Shown in pieces: positions 1 through 8,470 of a stretch of 64,000 nucleotides of DNA. The notes below the pieces were generated by a model that saw only the letters and a program-made list of their open reading frames with translations, did not search any database and was not told the origin of the DNA. Numbering within the stretch: position 1 is the stretch's first letter; each line of letters opens with the position of its first letter. A program made the translations under genes and the position numbers. Source of the DNA: Nocardia sienata NBRC 100364 (GTDB lineage Bacteria; Actinomycetota; Actinomycetes; Mycobacteriales; Mycobacteriaceae); contig NZ_BDBX01000044.1 in the NCBI RefSeq assembly GCF_001613205.1, positions 32,554 through 96,553 of the forward strand, given 5' to 3'.

Positions 1-873
1 CACCGAGATCGGCGCGGACAGGGTCCACAGCACATCGAAACTGCGGATCAACATATCCAGTAGCGGTGATCCGTTGATCCGCAGCGCCATCGGGTCGGGC
101 CGGCGTTCGTCGGTGTGCAGCACCAGGCTGGCGCGTTCGTCGTCGGCGATGATCAACTTGAACGGCGGATCGGGCAGCGTACGTGCCTGCGCGCCCCGGG
201 CGTTGGTGGCCAGAGTGTGCCGCAGCCGGTCCGCGTCCTGATAGATCGTGTCCTGGTAGAGGATCCGGTATCGCACACCCTCGGCCATCCGGGTCTGTTT
301 GAGTTCGGCGATCCGGCTGTCGCGTTCGGGATCGCTGATATGCGGGCTGCGCTCGACCATTTTCACCGAGCTGTCGGCATTGGCGTGCAGTGCCTCGAAG
401 TCGGCGAGCAGTTCGGCCCGTTCGAAGACCGGCGAGATCACCCCGTTCCAACCCTGCGAGCGCCGGACGGAACGGAAGGTCTCACTGAGCCGGGCCGCGG
501 CCGCGTGCATGGTGCTGATCTCCTGGCGCCGCCGCCGAGCCTCGGCCTCGGACAACGATTCCGGCGCGTGGGCGTCCCAGCGCGGGGTGCCGTCGGGCTC
601 GGTGAGGCGGATCACCGCACGCAGCCCGCACAGATCGTCGAGCGCGTTCTCGACCACGGCCTCGGACAGTGCGGTGTGCCGGGCGATATCGGCGAGGCCC
701 GACCGCGGCCGCTGCACCAGCGCCGCGTACACCCGGCCGTGGATCGAGTCGGGTTCGAAGATATCGGCCAGTTCGGTCACACCGGGGGTCCGCAATTCGG
801 CCTGCAATCCCGTGGGGGTGGCAAGGATCGGGCGGTCGAGCGATTCTGTCGATCTCAGTGCGAGGGTCCCCAC
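1..873 (-). CDS. Helix-turn-helix transcriptional regulator (TrmB/LuxR-like), partial
   Basis: The reading frame runs off the left edge, so the C-terminal part is missing. The visible protein has an N-terminal winged-helix-like segment (VYAALVQRPRSGLADIARHT, then a second helix and RLTEPDG) and a middle region (WNGVISPVFERAELLADFEAL, RYRILYQDTIYQD). This layout is seen in actinobacterial TrmB-type regulators that usually end in a LuxR HTH. The start is uncertain. The earliest GTG (873) lies inside the end of the upstream M23 gene, and a GTG at 780 is also possible. Family placement is inference from the pattern; target genes are unknown. Confidence 0.55.
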   Translation of the reverse strand, partial: MGTLALRSTESLDRPILATPTGLQAELRTPGVTELADIFEPDSIHGRVYAALVQRPRSGLADIARHTALSEAVVENALDDLCGLRAVIRLTEPDGTPRWDAHAPESLSEAEARRRRQEISTMHAAAARLSETFRSVRRSQGWNGVISPVFERAELLADFEALHANADSSVKMVERSPHISDPERDSRIAELKQTRMAEGVRYRILYQDTIYQDADRLRHTLATNARGAQARTLPDPPFKLIIADDERASLVLHTDERRPDPMALRINGSPLLDMLIRSFDVLWTLSAPISV

Positions 874-1724
874 TCCAGCGGCACCCCCTTGGACACCATC
901 CAGGTCATCGGATCGATTTTGTTACCACCTTGGTCCCAGATCTCCAGATGCAGATGGGGGCCGGTGGATTGCCCGCGGTTTCCCACGGTGGCGATCACAT
1001 CACCCGCGTTCACCCGCTGCCCTTCGCTGACGTAGATATCGTTGACGTGCCCGTAGACGCCGGTGGTGCCGTCGTCGTGCAGGACCCGGACCCACATTCC
1101 GAATCCGGAGGCCGGACCGGCCTCGACCACCGTGCCGGAGGCAACCGATTTGATCGGCGCGCCGAGTGTATCGGCGAAGTCGATACCGTAGTGCATGGCG
1201 CCCCACCGGCTGCCATAGGTGGAGCTGACGACGCCGGCGACCGGCCGCACCGCGGCGGCGGGGGCCAGTTGCTGATGCAATTGCTTCAGCGTCTGCTCGG
1301 CCTGGGTCAGCGGGGCGGCGACCTCGGGCGGCAGATTCTGCAGGCCGAACGGGGCGGCCACCGGCGCGGGTGCGGCGATCGGGGCGGCCTGGGCCGGTGC
1401 GGGCTGTGTATCGGCGACCGGCGCGGCCTGTGCCATCCGCGCGGCGGACGCGGGCGAGGAGTCCGCGGTGGGCGTGACCGGTTCGGCCTTCACCGCCTCG
1501 TCGTCGCCGCTTCCGGGCAGTAACGGCGTCGCGTAGGCGATGGCGGGAGCGATCTGGGAAGCGGTACCGATCAGCGCGCCGGCGGCGACAGCGGCCCCGG
1601 CGGCGGCGCGGACCTTTTCGGCCGCGGTGGCGGCGGCGCGGTGGCGGCGGGGGCGGACCTGCACATCGTCACCGACAAGGCTCATAACGGTGATGGAGCT
1701 GGGGCCTAGTCGATGGTGCGCCAA
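855..1724 (-). CDS. M23 family (LytM-type) peptidoglycan endopeptidase
   Basis: A 289-residue exported zinc endopeptidase that would cut peptide bonds in peptidoglycan outside the membrane. The N-terminus is basic and then has an Ala-rich hydrophobic stretch (about residues 36-63), read as a signal or anchor. An Ala/Pro-rich linker follows to about residue 157. The catalytic M23 domain carries H178-x3-D182 and HLH (257-259), giving zinc ligands H178, D182 and H259 plus the usual catalytic His pair H226/H257, so it looks active. The TTG start at 1724 is preferred because GAGGACGG lies just upstream. The in-frame ATG at 1685 has no clear ribosome site. The downstream regulator overlaps its last codons. 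Confidence 0.9.
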   Translation of the reverse strand: MAHHRLGPSSITVMSLVGDDVQVRPRRHRAAATAAEKVRAAAGAAVAAGALIGTASQIAPAIAYATPLLPGSGDDEAVKAEPVTPTADSSPASAARMAQAAPVADTQPAPAQAAPIAAPAPVAAPFGLQNLPPEVAAPLTQAEQTLKQLHQQLAPAAAVRPVAGVVSSTYGSRWGAMHYGIDFADTLGAPIKSVASGTVVEAGPASGFGMWVRVLHDDGTTGVYGHVNDIYVSEGQRVNAGDVIATVGNRGQSTGPHLHLEIWDQGGNKIDPMTWMVSKGVPLEWGPSH

Positions 1725-2202
1725 AGGTCCGTCCTCGCTATCCGGTCATCAGGGTCGAACGCCGTGCACGGATCCAGCTACTCGAGCCGGATAAACGTAA
1801 CGTTTCGGCATCCGTTGTGACGGTAACTCTACCGGCCCGTGATCGAATCGCAACCTTTTCTGTTAATTACCAGCTCAAACGGGGTAATGCAGTCCGCGCC
1901 TCCTGTTGTGAACGATGTCTTTTTCGTAATATTTGCGAGGTTCTCCTACCGACCCCCACACGAGGCGGTCACCCCCCGGCAAACCCCGCACACCGCCCCC
2001 GACAGCGGTCGTCCCGCACGCACCACGCCGCGGGTTACCGAGACAGCAATGGACCCGCTACCGCCAAAGCACCGCCCCACGAACGACTTTCACGACCAAT
2101 CCACTGCTATTGACAACCAATTTCGATTAGACTCGGCCCGGCAGATCTGCACGCGGGTTTCCGCACCATCAGTTGCAAGACCAGTTGACCCAGGAGGTCG
2201 CC
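1725..2202. other. Intergenic region between divergent genes
   Basis: About 480 bases without a supportable gene, separating the divergent M23 and SCO5389-family genes. It is less GC-rich than its surroundings around 1840-1935, as expected of a promoter and leader region. I could not draw a known riboswitch or a clear operator in it. Confidence 0.5.
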
Positions 2203-2595
2203 GTGTCCCTAGATGTCCCCACCGCTCTACTGGAACGTGCCGAGCGCGGTGATGTCACCGACGCCGAATTCGTCGAATGCGTCCGCAACTCGCTGCCCTA
2301 CGCGTGGGAGGTCGTCAGTCGCGTCGCCGGCGAACTCGGGTCCGGCACCGCGGAATTCGCCGACAACGAAGTGGCCCCGCCGGACGAGACGGCACGCGGT
2401 CAGCTGCTGCGCGCCCTGGCCTCGGATGCCATCCGGGGTGGCCTGGAACGGCACTTCGGCGTCAAACTGGCGTTCCAGAACTGCCACCGGGTGGCGGCGT
2501 TCCCCCTGTCGGCGGTCGGCGGTGAAACCTACAGCCGCTTCATCAGCCCCCGCAACCAATTGCTCAACCAGAGCCCGGAACTGCGCAACTGCTGA
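2203..2595 (+). CDS. SCO5389 family protein
   Basis: A 130-residue cytoplasmic protein that matches the conserved actinobacterial SCO5389 family along its length. The pattern SLDVPTALLERAERG, SLPYAWEVVS, the run RGQLLRALASDAIRGGLERH and the end QLLNQSPELRNC are all typical. Function is unknown. The GTG at 2203 is chosen because AGGAGG lies at 2192-2197 with ideal spacing. A longer reading from TTG 2173 lacks a site. It is monocistronic and followed by a strong hairpin. Confidence 0.88.
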   Translation: MSLDVPTALLERAERGDVTDAEFVECVRNSLPYAWEVVSRVAGELGSGTAEFADNEVAPPDETARGQLLRALASDAIRGGLERHFGVKLAFQNCHRVAAFPLSAVGGETYSRFISPRNQLLNQSPELRNC

Positions 2596-2602
2596 TCCGG
2601 CA

Positions 2603-2632
2603 GGTCCCCGGCGCGAATCCGCGCCGGGGACC
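2603..2632 (+). terminator. Strong hairpin after the SCO5389-family gene
   Basis: A perfect 13-bp GC-rich stem (2603-2615 with 2620-2632) and a 4-base AATC loop begin 8 bases after the stop codon. There is no U-tract, as is common in actinobacteria. It separates this gene from the convergent acyl-CoA ligase. Confidence 0.75.
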
Positions 2633-2683
2633 CCGCATCCGGCCGGCGACCCGGCCGCGGATATCGGCCCGGACCGCCGACCC

Positions 2684-4321
2684 TCAGTGCACGGTCGTGA
2701 CGATCAACTCCCCGTCCGCGTGCTGTGCTCGCAACCGTTTCTTGTCGAACTTGCCGACGCTGGTCTTGGGCACCTCGGCGATGAAGGTCCAGTACTCCGG
2801 CAGCTGCCATTTCGCGAAACGTTCCGCGAGGAATTCGCGCAGCTCCGCCGGTTCCACCGACACACCCTCGGCCGCCACGATCGCCACCAGCGGACGCTCG
2901 TCCCACTTCTCGTCGGGAATACCGATCACCGCCGCCTCGGCCACCGCGGGATGACCCATCACCGCGTTCTCCAGATCCACCGAGGAGATCCACTCACCGC
3001 CGGACTTGATCACATCCTTGGACCGGTCGACCAGCGTCAGGTAGCCGTCCGGGCTGATCTTGCCCACATCCCCCGTGCGCAACCACCCGTCGTCGAATTT
3101 GCCGGGGTCCACCTCCACCCCGTCGGGTGAATAGTAAGAGCCGGTGATCCACGGCCCGCGGACCTCGACCTCGCCCAGGGAGGTGCCGTCATTGGGCACC
3201 ACGTTCCCGTCGTCGCCCACCAGACGGGCCTGCACCCCGGCCGGGAACCGCCCCTGGGTGACCCGGTAGGCCCAGGCCTCGTCCTCGGTCACTCCCTGCG
3301 GCGGCTGCGCCACACTGCCCAGCGGCGAGGTCTCGGTCATTCCCCAGGCGTGGATCACCCGCACCCCGTGCTTCTGCTCGAACGCCTTCATCATCGACGG
3401 CGGCGCGGCCGAGCCACCCACCACCACCGAACGCAGATGCGTGATGTCCTGCGGATGAGCGTCCAGCGCGGCCAGCACCCCGCCCCAGATGGTCGGCACC
3501 GCCGCCGCGAAGGTGGGTTTCACCACCGCCATCATTTCCAGCAGCGGCACGGGCTGCAGGAACCGGTCGGGCATCAGCAGGTTCGCCCCGGTCAGCAGCG
3601 CCGCGTAGGGCAACCCCCAGGCATTGGCGTGGAACAGCGGCACGATCGCGAGCATGGTGTCGTCATTGCGCGTGCCCATCGACGAGGGCGTGGTGGCCTG
3701 CATGGCGTGCAGCCAGTTGGACCGATGGGAGTAGACGACCCCTTTCGGATCGCCGGTGGTGCCGGAGGTGTAGCACATCGACGACGGCGAGCGCTCGTCC
3801 AGCACCGGAAAGTCGAATTCGGCAGGGTATTTCGCCAGCAGCTCGGTGTAATCGTGCACGGTGACGCCTTCGGGCGCGGCCAGCGACGCGGCGTCACCGT
3901 TCACCACGATCACATGCCGGACCGTTTTCAGATGCGGCAGGTACTGGGCGAACATCGGCACCAGACTGGAGTCGACCAGCACCACCTGGTCCTCGGCATG
4001 GTTGGCCACGAAGATCAACTGCTCCGCCGAGAGGCGGATGTTCAGCGCGTGCAGCACCGCTCCCATGGCCGGGATCGCGATATAGGCCACGAAATGCTCG
4101 TTGTTGTTCCACATGAACGTGCCGACCCGGTCGCCTTCGCCGATACCCAGGTCGGTGAGCGCGTTGGCCAGCCGGGCCGAGTCGGCCCCGACCTCGCGGT
4201 AGGTCATGGTGCGCACCCCGTCCCCGGTCCAGGTGGACACCGTGGAATCGCCGACGAAGGTGGACGCGTAGCGCAGCAGCGTGGCCAATGACAGCTGGTC
4301 GTCCATCATGGTGCTCAACAT
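2684..4321 (-). CDS. Fatty-acid--CoA ligase (AMP-binding, AlkK/FadD-like)
   Basis: Adenylates a fatty acid with ATP and transfers it to CoA for beta-oxidation or lipid synthesis. The ANL-superfamily motifs are all present: P-loop YTSGTTGDPKG, the A5-type HAWGMTETSPLG, the hinge region GWLRTGDVGKISPDGYL with DRSKDVIKSGGEWIS, and the C-terminal catalytic lysine region PKTSVGKFDKKRLR. The order and the roughly 545-residue length fit medium/long-chain acyl-CoA synthetases. The ATG at 4321 is preferred (MLSTMMDDQ), with a G-rich site upstream. The frame stays open to 4405, but that extension is not family-like. It is divergent from the monooxygenase at 4894. Confidence 0.9.
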   Translation of the reverse strand: MLSTMMDDQLSLATLLRYASTFVGDSTVSTWTGDGVRTMTYREVGADSARLANALTDLGIGEGDRVGTFMWNNNEHFVAYIAIPAMGAVLHALNIRLSAEQLIFVANHAEDQVVLVDSSLVPMFAQYLPHLKTVRHVIVVNGDAASLAAPEGVTVHDYTELLAKYPAEFDFPVLDERSPSSMCYTSGTTGDPKGVVYSHRSNWLHAMQATTPSSMGTRNDDTMLAIVPLFHANAWGLPYAALLTGANLLMPDRFLQPVPLLEMMAVVKPTFAAAVPTIWGGVLAALDAHPQDITHLRSVVVGGSAAPPSMMKAFEQKHGVRVIHAWGMTETSPLGSVAQPPQGVTEDEAWAYRVTQGRFPAGVQARLVGDDGNVVPNDGTSLGEVEVRGPWITGSYYSPDGVEVDPGKFDDGWLRTGDVGKISPDGYLTLVDRSKDVIKSGGEWISSVDLENAVMGHPAVAEAAVIGIPDEKWDERPLVAIVAAEGVSVEPAELREFLAERFAKWQLPEYWTFIAEVPKTSVGKFDKKRLRAQHADGELIVTTVH

Positions 4322-4893
4322 CGGAAATACCCCTAACTCATCTGGGCGGCGGACGGTCGCGCGGTGCGTCCGGGTCACGCTCCTGTGAGACACAGGAACG
4401 GACATGACTCACATCACACACCGCCGAACAGTACCGTGCAGTAGCCGGGCGCGGTGAAGGTAGACAGAAACCGGGTGGATTCACCGGGGGCGCTGCTCAG
4501 CGCGGAGAAGAGGCGAACCGATGATCGGCGCCGGACGGCGGGATGGAACGCAATGCCCGCGACGCCCCCTGCGGGCCACCGGCACTGCGCCATCGCCGCC
4601 GAGCACTCCACTGTGATAACGGGGATTCCGGCCCGCTGCCAAGTCAGATAACGAAATGACATCCAAACGAGACACGAACCCGGTTCGCGACCCATTGATA
4701 GGACAAATACTCGCAGTTCAAAAGCCCGTGGACCACCGGTTTCACCCGTTCAGGCGGAAACCGCCGGGCCTGGCGAGCGCTCGCTTACATATGCACGGGC
4801 ATCGCCTCCGCGGCCTGATTTCGTGGCCGGAAATCTCGATTCACTGACCGTCGTTCTCTTCGGCGGCACCGCCGCCCGACCTACCCTGAGCAC
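4322..4893. other. Divergent intergenic region
   Basis: About 570 bases between the divergent acyl-CoA ligase and the Baeyer-Villiger type monooxygenase. Apart from the palindrome at 4381-4397, nothing coding is supportable. Confidence 0.5.
4381..4397. promoter_or_regulatory. Candidate operator, TCCTGTG-AGA-CACAGGA
   Basis: A perfect inverted repeat with 7-bp arms and a 3-base spacer lies 60 bases upstream of the acyl-CoA ligase start. Position and symmetry suit binding by a dimeric repressor such as a TetR-family lipid regulator. No regulator gene is adjacent, so the assignment is inference. Confidence 0.4.
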
Positions 4894-6354
4894 ATGACAT
4901 CGCCGTCGATCATCATCATCGGGGCCGGGTTCGGTGGGCTCGGTATGGGACTGGAGCTCCTGCGTTCCGGAGTGAAAGATTTCGCCATCCTCGAGCGCGC
5001 GCAGGACTTCGGCGGCGTATGGCGCGAGAACACCTACCCCGGCGCGGCCTGCGATGTCCCGTCCCCGCTGTACTCGTGGTCCTTCGAACCGCGCTCCGAT
5101 TGGCCCCGCCGCTTCTCCGAGCAGGCCGATATCCACGACTACATGCGCCGCGTGGTCGGCAAATACGATCTGCAACGCCACATCCGTTTCGGCACCGAGA
5201 TCAGCGACGCCGAATACGACGAGACCACCGCGAAGTGGCAGATCCGCACCACCGGCGGCGAACAGCTCACCGCCGACGTCCTGATCTCCGCCGTCGGCCA
5301 GCTCTCCCGCCCCGCCATGCCGAACATCCCCGGTATCGACACCTTCGCCGGACCGGCGTTTCATTCCGCCGAATGGGACCACGCGATCGACCTCACCGGT
5401 AAACGCGTCGCCTGTATCGGCACCGGCGCCAGCGCCATCCAGTACATCCCCCGTATCCAGCCGCTCACCGAACACCTCACGCTCTTCCAGCGTTCCGCCG
5501 CGTGGGTCCTGCCCAAGGCCGACGCCGCCTACGCCCCCCGCCACCACGCCGTGTTCAAGTACATTCCGCCGGTCCGCTGGGCCGAACGCTTCGGCTGGTG
5601 GATGTTCTTCGAGGTCATGGCCCTGGCCCTCACCGACCTCCAGGGCATCCAGGCCCCTGTGGTGAAGGTCGCCGACGCCCACCGCACCCGCCAGGTCCCC
5701 GACCCGATCCTGCGCGAGAAACTCACCCCCGACTACGCCCCCGGCTGCAAACGCGCCCTCTTCTCCAACGACTACTTCCCCGCCCTGAGCCGGCCGAACG
5801 TCACCGTGGAGACCAACCCCATCACCGAGATCACCCCCACGGGCGTGCGCACCGCCGACGGAATCCACCACGAAGTCGATGTCATCATCTACGGCACCGG
5901 CTTCAAGGGCACCGAATTCCTCGCCCCCATGAACATCTACGGCGCGGGTGGCCGCAAACTCGCCGACACCTGGGCCGCCGAAGGCGCCCGCGCCTACCTC
6001 GGCGTCTCGGTACCGGAATTCCCCAACCTGTTCATGATGTACGGCCCGAACACCAACGTCGGCTCCGGCTCCATCGTCTACATGCTGGAAGCGCAGGCCC
6101 GCTACATCCGCCAGGCCGTCGAATACCTGCGCGAAAACCCCGGCCGGGGCCTGTCCGCCCGCCCGGAAACCGAACAGCGCTGGGACGATTGGCTACAGAA
6201 ACGCCTGAAGGACACCCCCTGGAACTTCTGCTCCAGCTGGTACCGCAACGCCTCGGGCCGCATCACCAACAACTGGCCGGGCGCCACGGTCCTCTACCGC
6301 TGGAAGACACGCCGCTTCGACCCCGCCGACTACGAGACCAGCCGCGCGGCCTGA
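4894..6354 (+). CDS. Flavin-containing (Baeyer-Villiger type) monooxygenase
   Basis: A 486-residue FAD/NADPH oxygenase expected to insert oxygen next to a ketone or to hydroxylate a lipophilic substrate. The FAD Rossmann motif GAGFGG is at residues 10-15, the NADPH motif GTGASA at about 176-181, and the Baeyer-Villiger fingerprint FxGxxxHxxxW reads FAGPAFHSAEWD at 151-162. The segment GGVWRENTYPGAACDVPSPLYS is also typical of this class. Substrate cannot be read from sequence. Its position divergent from a fatty acyl-CoA ligase hints at a shared degradative role, which is inference. A hairpin follows. Confidence 0.9.
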   Translation: MTSPSIIIIGAGFGGLGMGLELLRSGVKDFAILERAQDFGGVWRENTYPGAACDVPSPLYSWSFEPRSDWPRRFSEQADIHDYMRRVVGKYDLQRHIRFGTEISDAEYDETTAKWQIRTTGGEQLTADVLISAVGQLSRPAMPNIPGIDTFAGPAFHSAEWDHAIDLTGKRVACIGTGASAIQYIPRIQPLTEHLTLFQRSAAWVLPKADAAYAPRHHAVFKYIPPVRWAERFGWWMFFEVMALALTDLQGIQAPVVKVADAHRTRQVPDPILREKLTPDYAPGCKRALFSNDYFPALSRPNVTVETNPITEITPTGVRTADGIHHEVDVIIYGTGFKGTEFLAPMNIYGAGGRKLADTWAAEGARAYLGVSVPEFPNLFMMYGPNTNVGSGSIVYMLEAQARYIRQAVEYLRENPGRGLSARPETEQRWDDWLQKRLKDTPWNFCSSWYRNASGRITNNWPGATVLYRWKTRRFDPADYETSRAA

Positions 6355-6362
6355 CCCCGTCC

Positions 6363-6388
6363 GGGGCCGCTCCCCACGATGCGGCCCC
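6363..6388 (+). terminator. Hairpin downstream of the monooxygenase
   Basis: GGGGCCGC pairs with GCGGCCCC around a 10-base loop, starting 9 bases after the stop codon and before the tRNA promoter region. Probable transcription end. Confidence 0.6.
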
Positions 6389-6432
6389 GAAGCGGGTCAC
6401 CCGGTAGACTCTGCCCACCGGCCACGGCCCGG

Positions 6433-6505
6433 GCCCTCGTAGCTCAGGGGATAGAGCACCGCTCTCCTAAAGCGGGTGTCGCAGGTTCGAATCCTGCCGA
6501 GGGCA
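6433..6505 (+). tRNA. tRNA-Arg (anticodon CCT)
   Basis: A complete cloverleaf can be folded. The acceptor stem GCCCTCG pairs with CGAGGGC (discriminator A at 6505), the D arm is GCTC/GAGC, and the anticodon stem CCGCT/AGCGG carries loop CTCCTAA, giving anticodon CCT for AGG codons. The T arm is GCAGG/CCTGC with loop TTCGAAT. CCA is not encoded. Its 3' 18 bases plus one flanking base are repeated exactly at 18691-18709, so this gene is the attachment site of the island that follows. Confidence 0.95.
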
Positions 6506-6506
6506 C
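6488..6506 (+). repeat. Left att core, CGAATCCTGCCGAGGGCAC
   Basis: A 19-bp core overlapping the T arm and 3' acceptor strand of the tRNA-Arg gene plus one following base. It is identical to 18691-18709 in the same orientation. Integration here restores a complete tRNA, as expected for tRNA-targeting elements. Confidence 0.85.
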
Positions 6507-6642
6507 AACCTGCGACAGCGTTTCCGCAGGTCAACAGGATTTCCTGATCCTCAACAGGCTTGTGAATAATCAATAGAACGCATATATGCAGGTCAAACGG
6601 TTGCCCTGATTCGATCCTCCAGGAAACACAAAACAAGGGCAA

Positions 6643-7746
6643 CTAGTGTTCCGCGCCTGAAATCCGTTGAATATATCGGGCTAGGGAGTCGAGGATCTCC
6701 TCGGCGGTTTTCTTCCAGACGAACGGCCGGGGATTCTCGTTCCAGTGCTCGATCCAGGTGGTGACGTCTTTCTCCAGTGCCGCGACGCTTTTGTGGACAC
6801 CGCGGCGGGTGATCTGGTCGGTGAGGTATCCGAACCAGCGCTCCACCTGGTTGAGCCAGGACGACCCGGTCGGGGTGAAATGGACGTGGAAGCGAGGGTG
6901 CCGGGCGAGCCATTCGTTGACGATCGGGGTCTTGTGGGTGGCGAGGTTGTCGCAAACCAGGTGGACATCGAGTTCGGCGGGCACGGTCTTGTCGATCGTG
7001 ACCAGGAACTTGCGGAACTCGCTCGCGCGGTGGCGGCGGTGCAGCTCGCCGATCACGGTGCCGTCGGCGATATTGAACGCCGCGAACAGGCTCGTAGTCC
7101 CGTGGCGGGCGTAGTCATGGGTGCGGCGCTCGGGCATGCCCGGCATCATCGGCAGCACCGGCTGTGAACGGTCCAGGGCCTGCATCTGCGACTTCTCGTC
7201 CACACACAACACGACGGCCCGCTCCGGTGGATTGTGGTAAAGGCCGACGACATCGACCACTTTCTCCACAAACAGTGGGTCCGTCGACAGTTTGAACCCG
7301 TCGACCAGGTGCGGTTTCAGCTCGAACCGCCGCCAGATCCGCCCGATCGTCGATTTCGACAGCCCGGTCCGCTCGGCCATCGATGACCGGGACCAATGCG
7401 TGGCATCACGCGGTGTCTGTTCCAGGGTCAACGCCAGCACCTGTTCCACCCGGTCCAGCAGGATCGACGGCGGCCGGCCCGGCCGCGGCTCGTCGGCCAG
7501 CCCGGGCAGACCGTGTTCGATGAAGCGATTCCGCCACTTCGCCACGGTCATCGGCGTGACACCGACCGCTGCCGCCACATGCGCGTTCGCTGCTCCCGGC
7601 TCCGCGGACGCCAGCACGATCCGGCACCGCAGCGCATACGCCTGCGTCGAGGTCCCCGCCCGCGCACCCCGCACCAACTCCTGCCGCTGCGCCTCGGTCA
7701 CCACCAACTCCGGACCCGATCTCGGCCGCCCCGTCCTCGCCACCAC
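6643..7746 (-). CDS. IS630 family transposase
   Basis: A 367-residue DDE transposase with no frame damage. The N-terminal half has two HTH regions (HVAAAVGVTPMTVAKWRNRF and the segment around TGLSKSTIGRIWRRF). The catalytic triad is D183 (VLCVDEKSQ), D266 (VCDNLATH) and E302 (LNQVERWFG), with the 35-residue D-to-E spacing of IS630. The TAG stop overlaps the left target TA dinucleotide. Start GTG or ATG at 7746. Because enzyme and both ends are intact, the copy could be mobile, which suggests a fairly recent insertion. Confidence 0.93.
   Translation of the reverse strand: MVARTGRPRSGPELVVTEAQRQELVRGARAGTSTQAYALRCRIVLASAEPGAANAHVAAAVGVTPMTVAKWRNRFIEHGLPGLADEPRPGRPPSILLDRVEQVLALTLEQTPRDATHWSRSSMAERTGLSKSTIGRIWRRFELKPHLVDGFKLSTDPLFVEKVVDVVGLYHNPPERAVVLCVDEKSQMQALDRSQPVLPMMPGMPERRTHDYARHGTTSLFAAFNIADGTVIGELHRRHRASEFRKFLVTIDKTVPAELDVHLVCDNLATHKTPIVNEWLARHPRFHVHFTPTGSSWLNQVERWFGYLTDQITRRGVHKSVAALEKDVTTWIEHWNENPRPFVWKKTAEEILDSLARYIQRISGAEH
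6646..6669 (+). repeat. IS630 left terminal inverted repeat
   Basis: Begins GTGTTCCGCGCCTGAAAT. It matches the complement of 7764-7787 with two mismatches and lies directly next to a TA dinucleotide. Confidence 0.9.
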
Positions 7747-7763
7747 CGAATCCTACAATTAGC

Positions 7764-7787
7764 CAACGAATTTCAGGCGCGGTACAC
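7764..7787 (-). repeat. IS630 right terminal inverted repeat
   Basis: Read on the minus strand it begins GTGTACCGCGCCTGAAAT and pairs with the left end at 22 of 24 positions. It abuts the second TA at 7788-7789. Confidence 0.9.
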
Positions 7788-7885
7788 TAGATGTACTGTC
7801 CACGGATGTTGGACAGGTACGTCGCTACTTACCGTCCGGTCCGGATGTTGCCGGATCGACAACTCCGCCCCGGCCGCCGACTCAC

Positions 7886-8310
7886 TCACCGGAACAAGGA
7901 CTCCGGCACCACCGAGGAGGCGGGCGGATGGGTGACGGCGCAGGCCAGGTACCTCCCAACCTGGGGCACTGCCTCCACTGGATGCTGGGCGTTGACTGTG
8001 TCCGCAATTTCACGTAGCTGCCATCCGTGCTCGCCACGAACCAGCACTGCCAGGACGAAACCGCTGGCGGCGTACAGGCTCAGGTCGTGCCGCAGCAGTT
8101 CGGTCCCGTCGCGCGCATCCACCAACCGGTAGAACGGATTCTCGATTTCGGCGAAGCTCTGCCCCGTGTAACAGGTGACCAACAGGACGATCCGGTCGAC
8201 CACAGCCGGAACGCGGGTGAAATCGATCGAGACGACCTCGTTGTCGCCTTTGCCGTCACCAGTGACACTGTCACCGAGATGCCGCACGGAGCCGTCTTGG
8301 GAGCCCGACC
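7886..8310 (-). pseudogene. Truncated TerD-domain protein
   Basis: The C-terminal two thirds of a TerD/TerZ (tellurite resistance, stress) domain. The conserved stretch DGSVRHLGDSVTGDGKGDNE, DRIVLLVTCYTGQSFAEI, FYRLVDARDGTELLRHDLS and the GWQLREI region can be read. The usual first 60-70 residues, with the first half of the calcium-binding beta sandwich, are missing. Homology ends abruptly near 8310, where unrelated sequence on the plus strand begins. A GTG at 8287 could still start a fragment, but the domain would be incomplete. Confidence 0.7.
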
Positions 8311-8447
8311 ACGAGCAGCACGCCCGGGCACGAGAGTTCCTACAGCAGTGCCGGGAACGGGCCCTCGACAGCGCCGAACGACTGCGCCGCCACCTGGCCT
8401 ACGCCAACGAATTCGGCGAACTCCTCGACGCCCGCACCCACCCCTGA
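8300..8447 (+). pseudogene. C-terminal fragment of an unidentified protein
   Basis: A plus-strand frame from about 8300 to a TGA at 8445-8447 reads as an amphipathic helix (HARAREFLQQCRERALDSAE, then RLRRHLAYANEFGELL). It has real-gene composition but no family-like start. It abuts the truncated TerD and MFS remnants, consistent with a chimeric junction produced by deletions. I do not recognise the parent protein. Confidence 0.3.
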
Positions 8448-8470
8448 CCCGGGCCCCGCCCGGAAGTCAC

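Larger units (their letters stand above)
6646..7787 (-). mobile_element. IS630-type insertion sequence, complete
   Basis: A 1142-bp element flanked on both sides by TA (6644-6645 and 7788-7789), the target duplication of the IS630/mariner group. Terminal inverted repeats of 24 bp (6646-6669 and 7764-7787) match at 22 positions. It carries a single intact transposase. It sits about 140 bases inside the left att site of the island. Confidence 0.9.

Noticed and set aside
1725..1930. Possible c-di-AMP (ydaO-type) riboswitch upstream of the M23 gene
   Set aside because: Such aptamers precede many actinobacterial wall hydrolases, but I could not find the conserved core segments or a fitting fold by eye.
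4750..5871. 373-codon minus-strand frame opposite the monooxygenase
   Set aside because: Low-complexity Gly/Val/Asp-rich shadow of a gene with clear FAD, NADPH and Baeyer-Villiger motifs on the plus strand.
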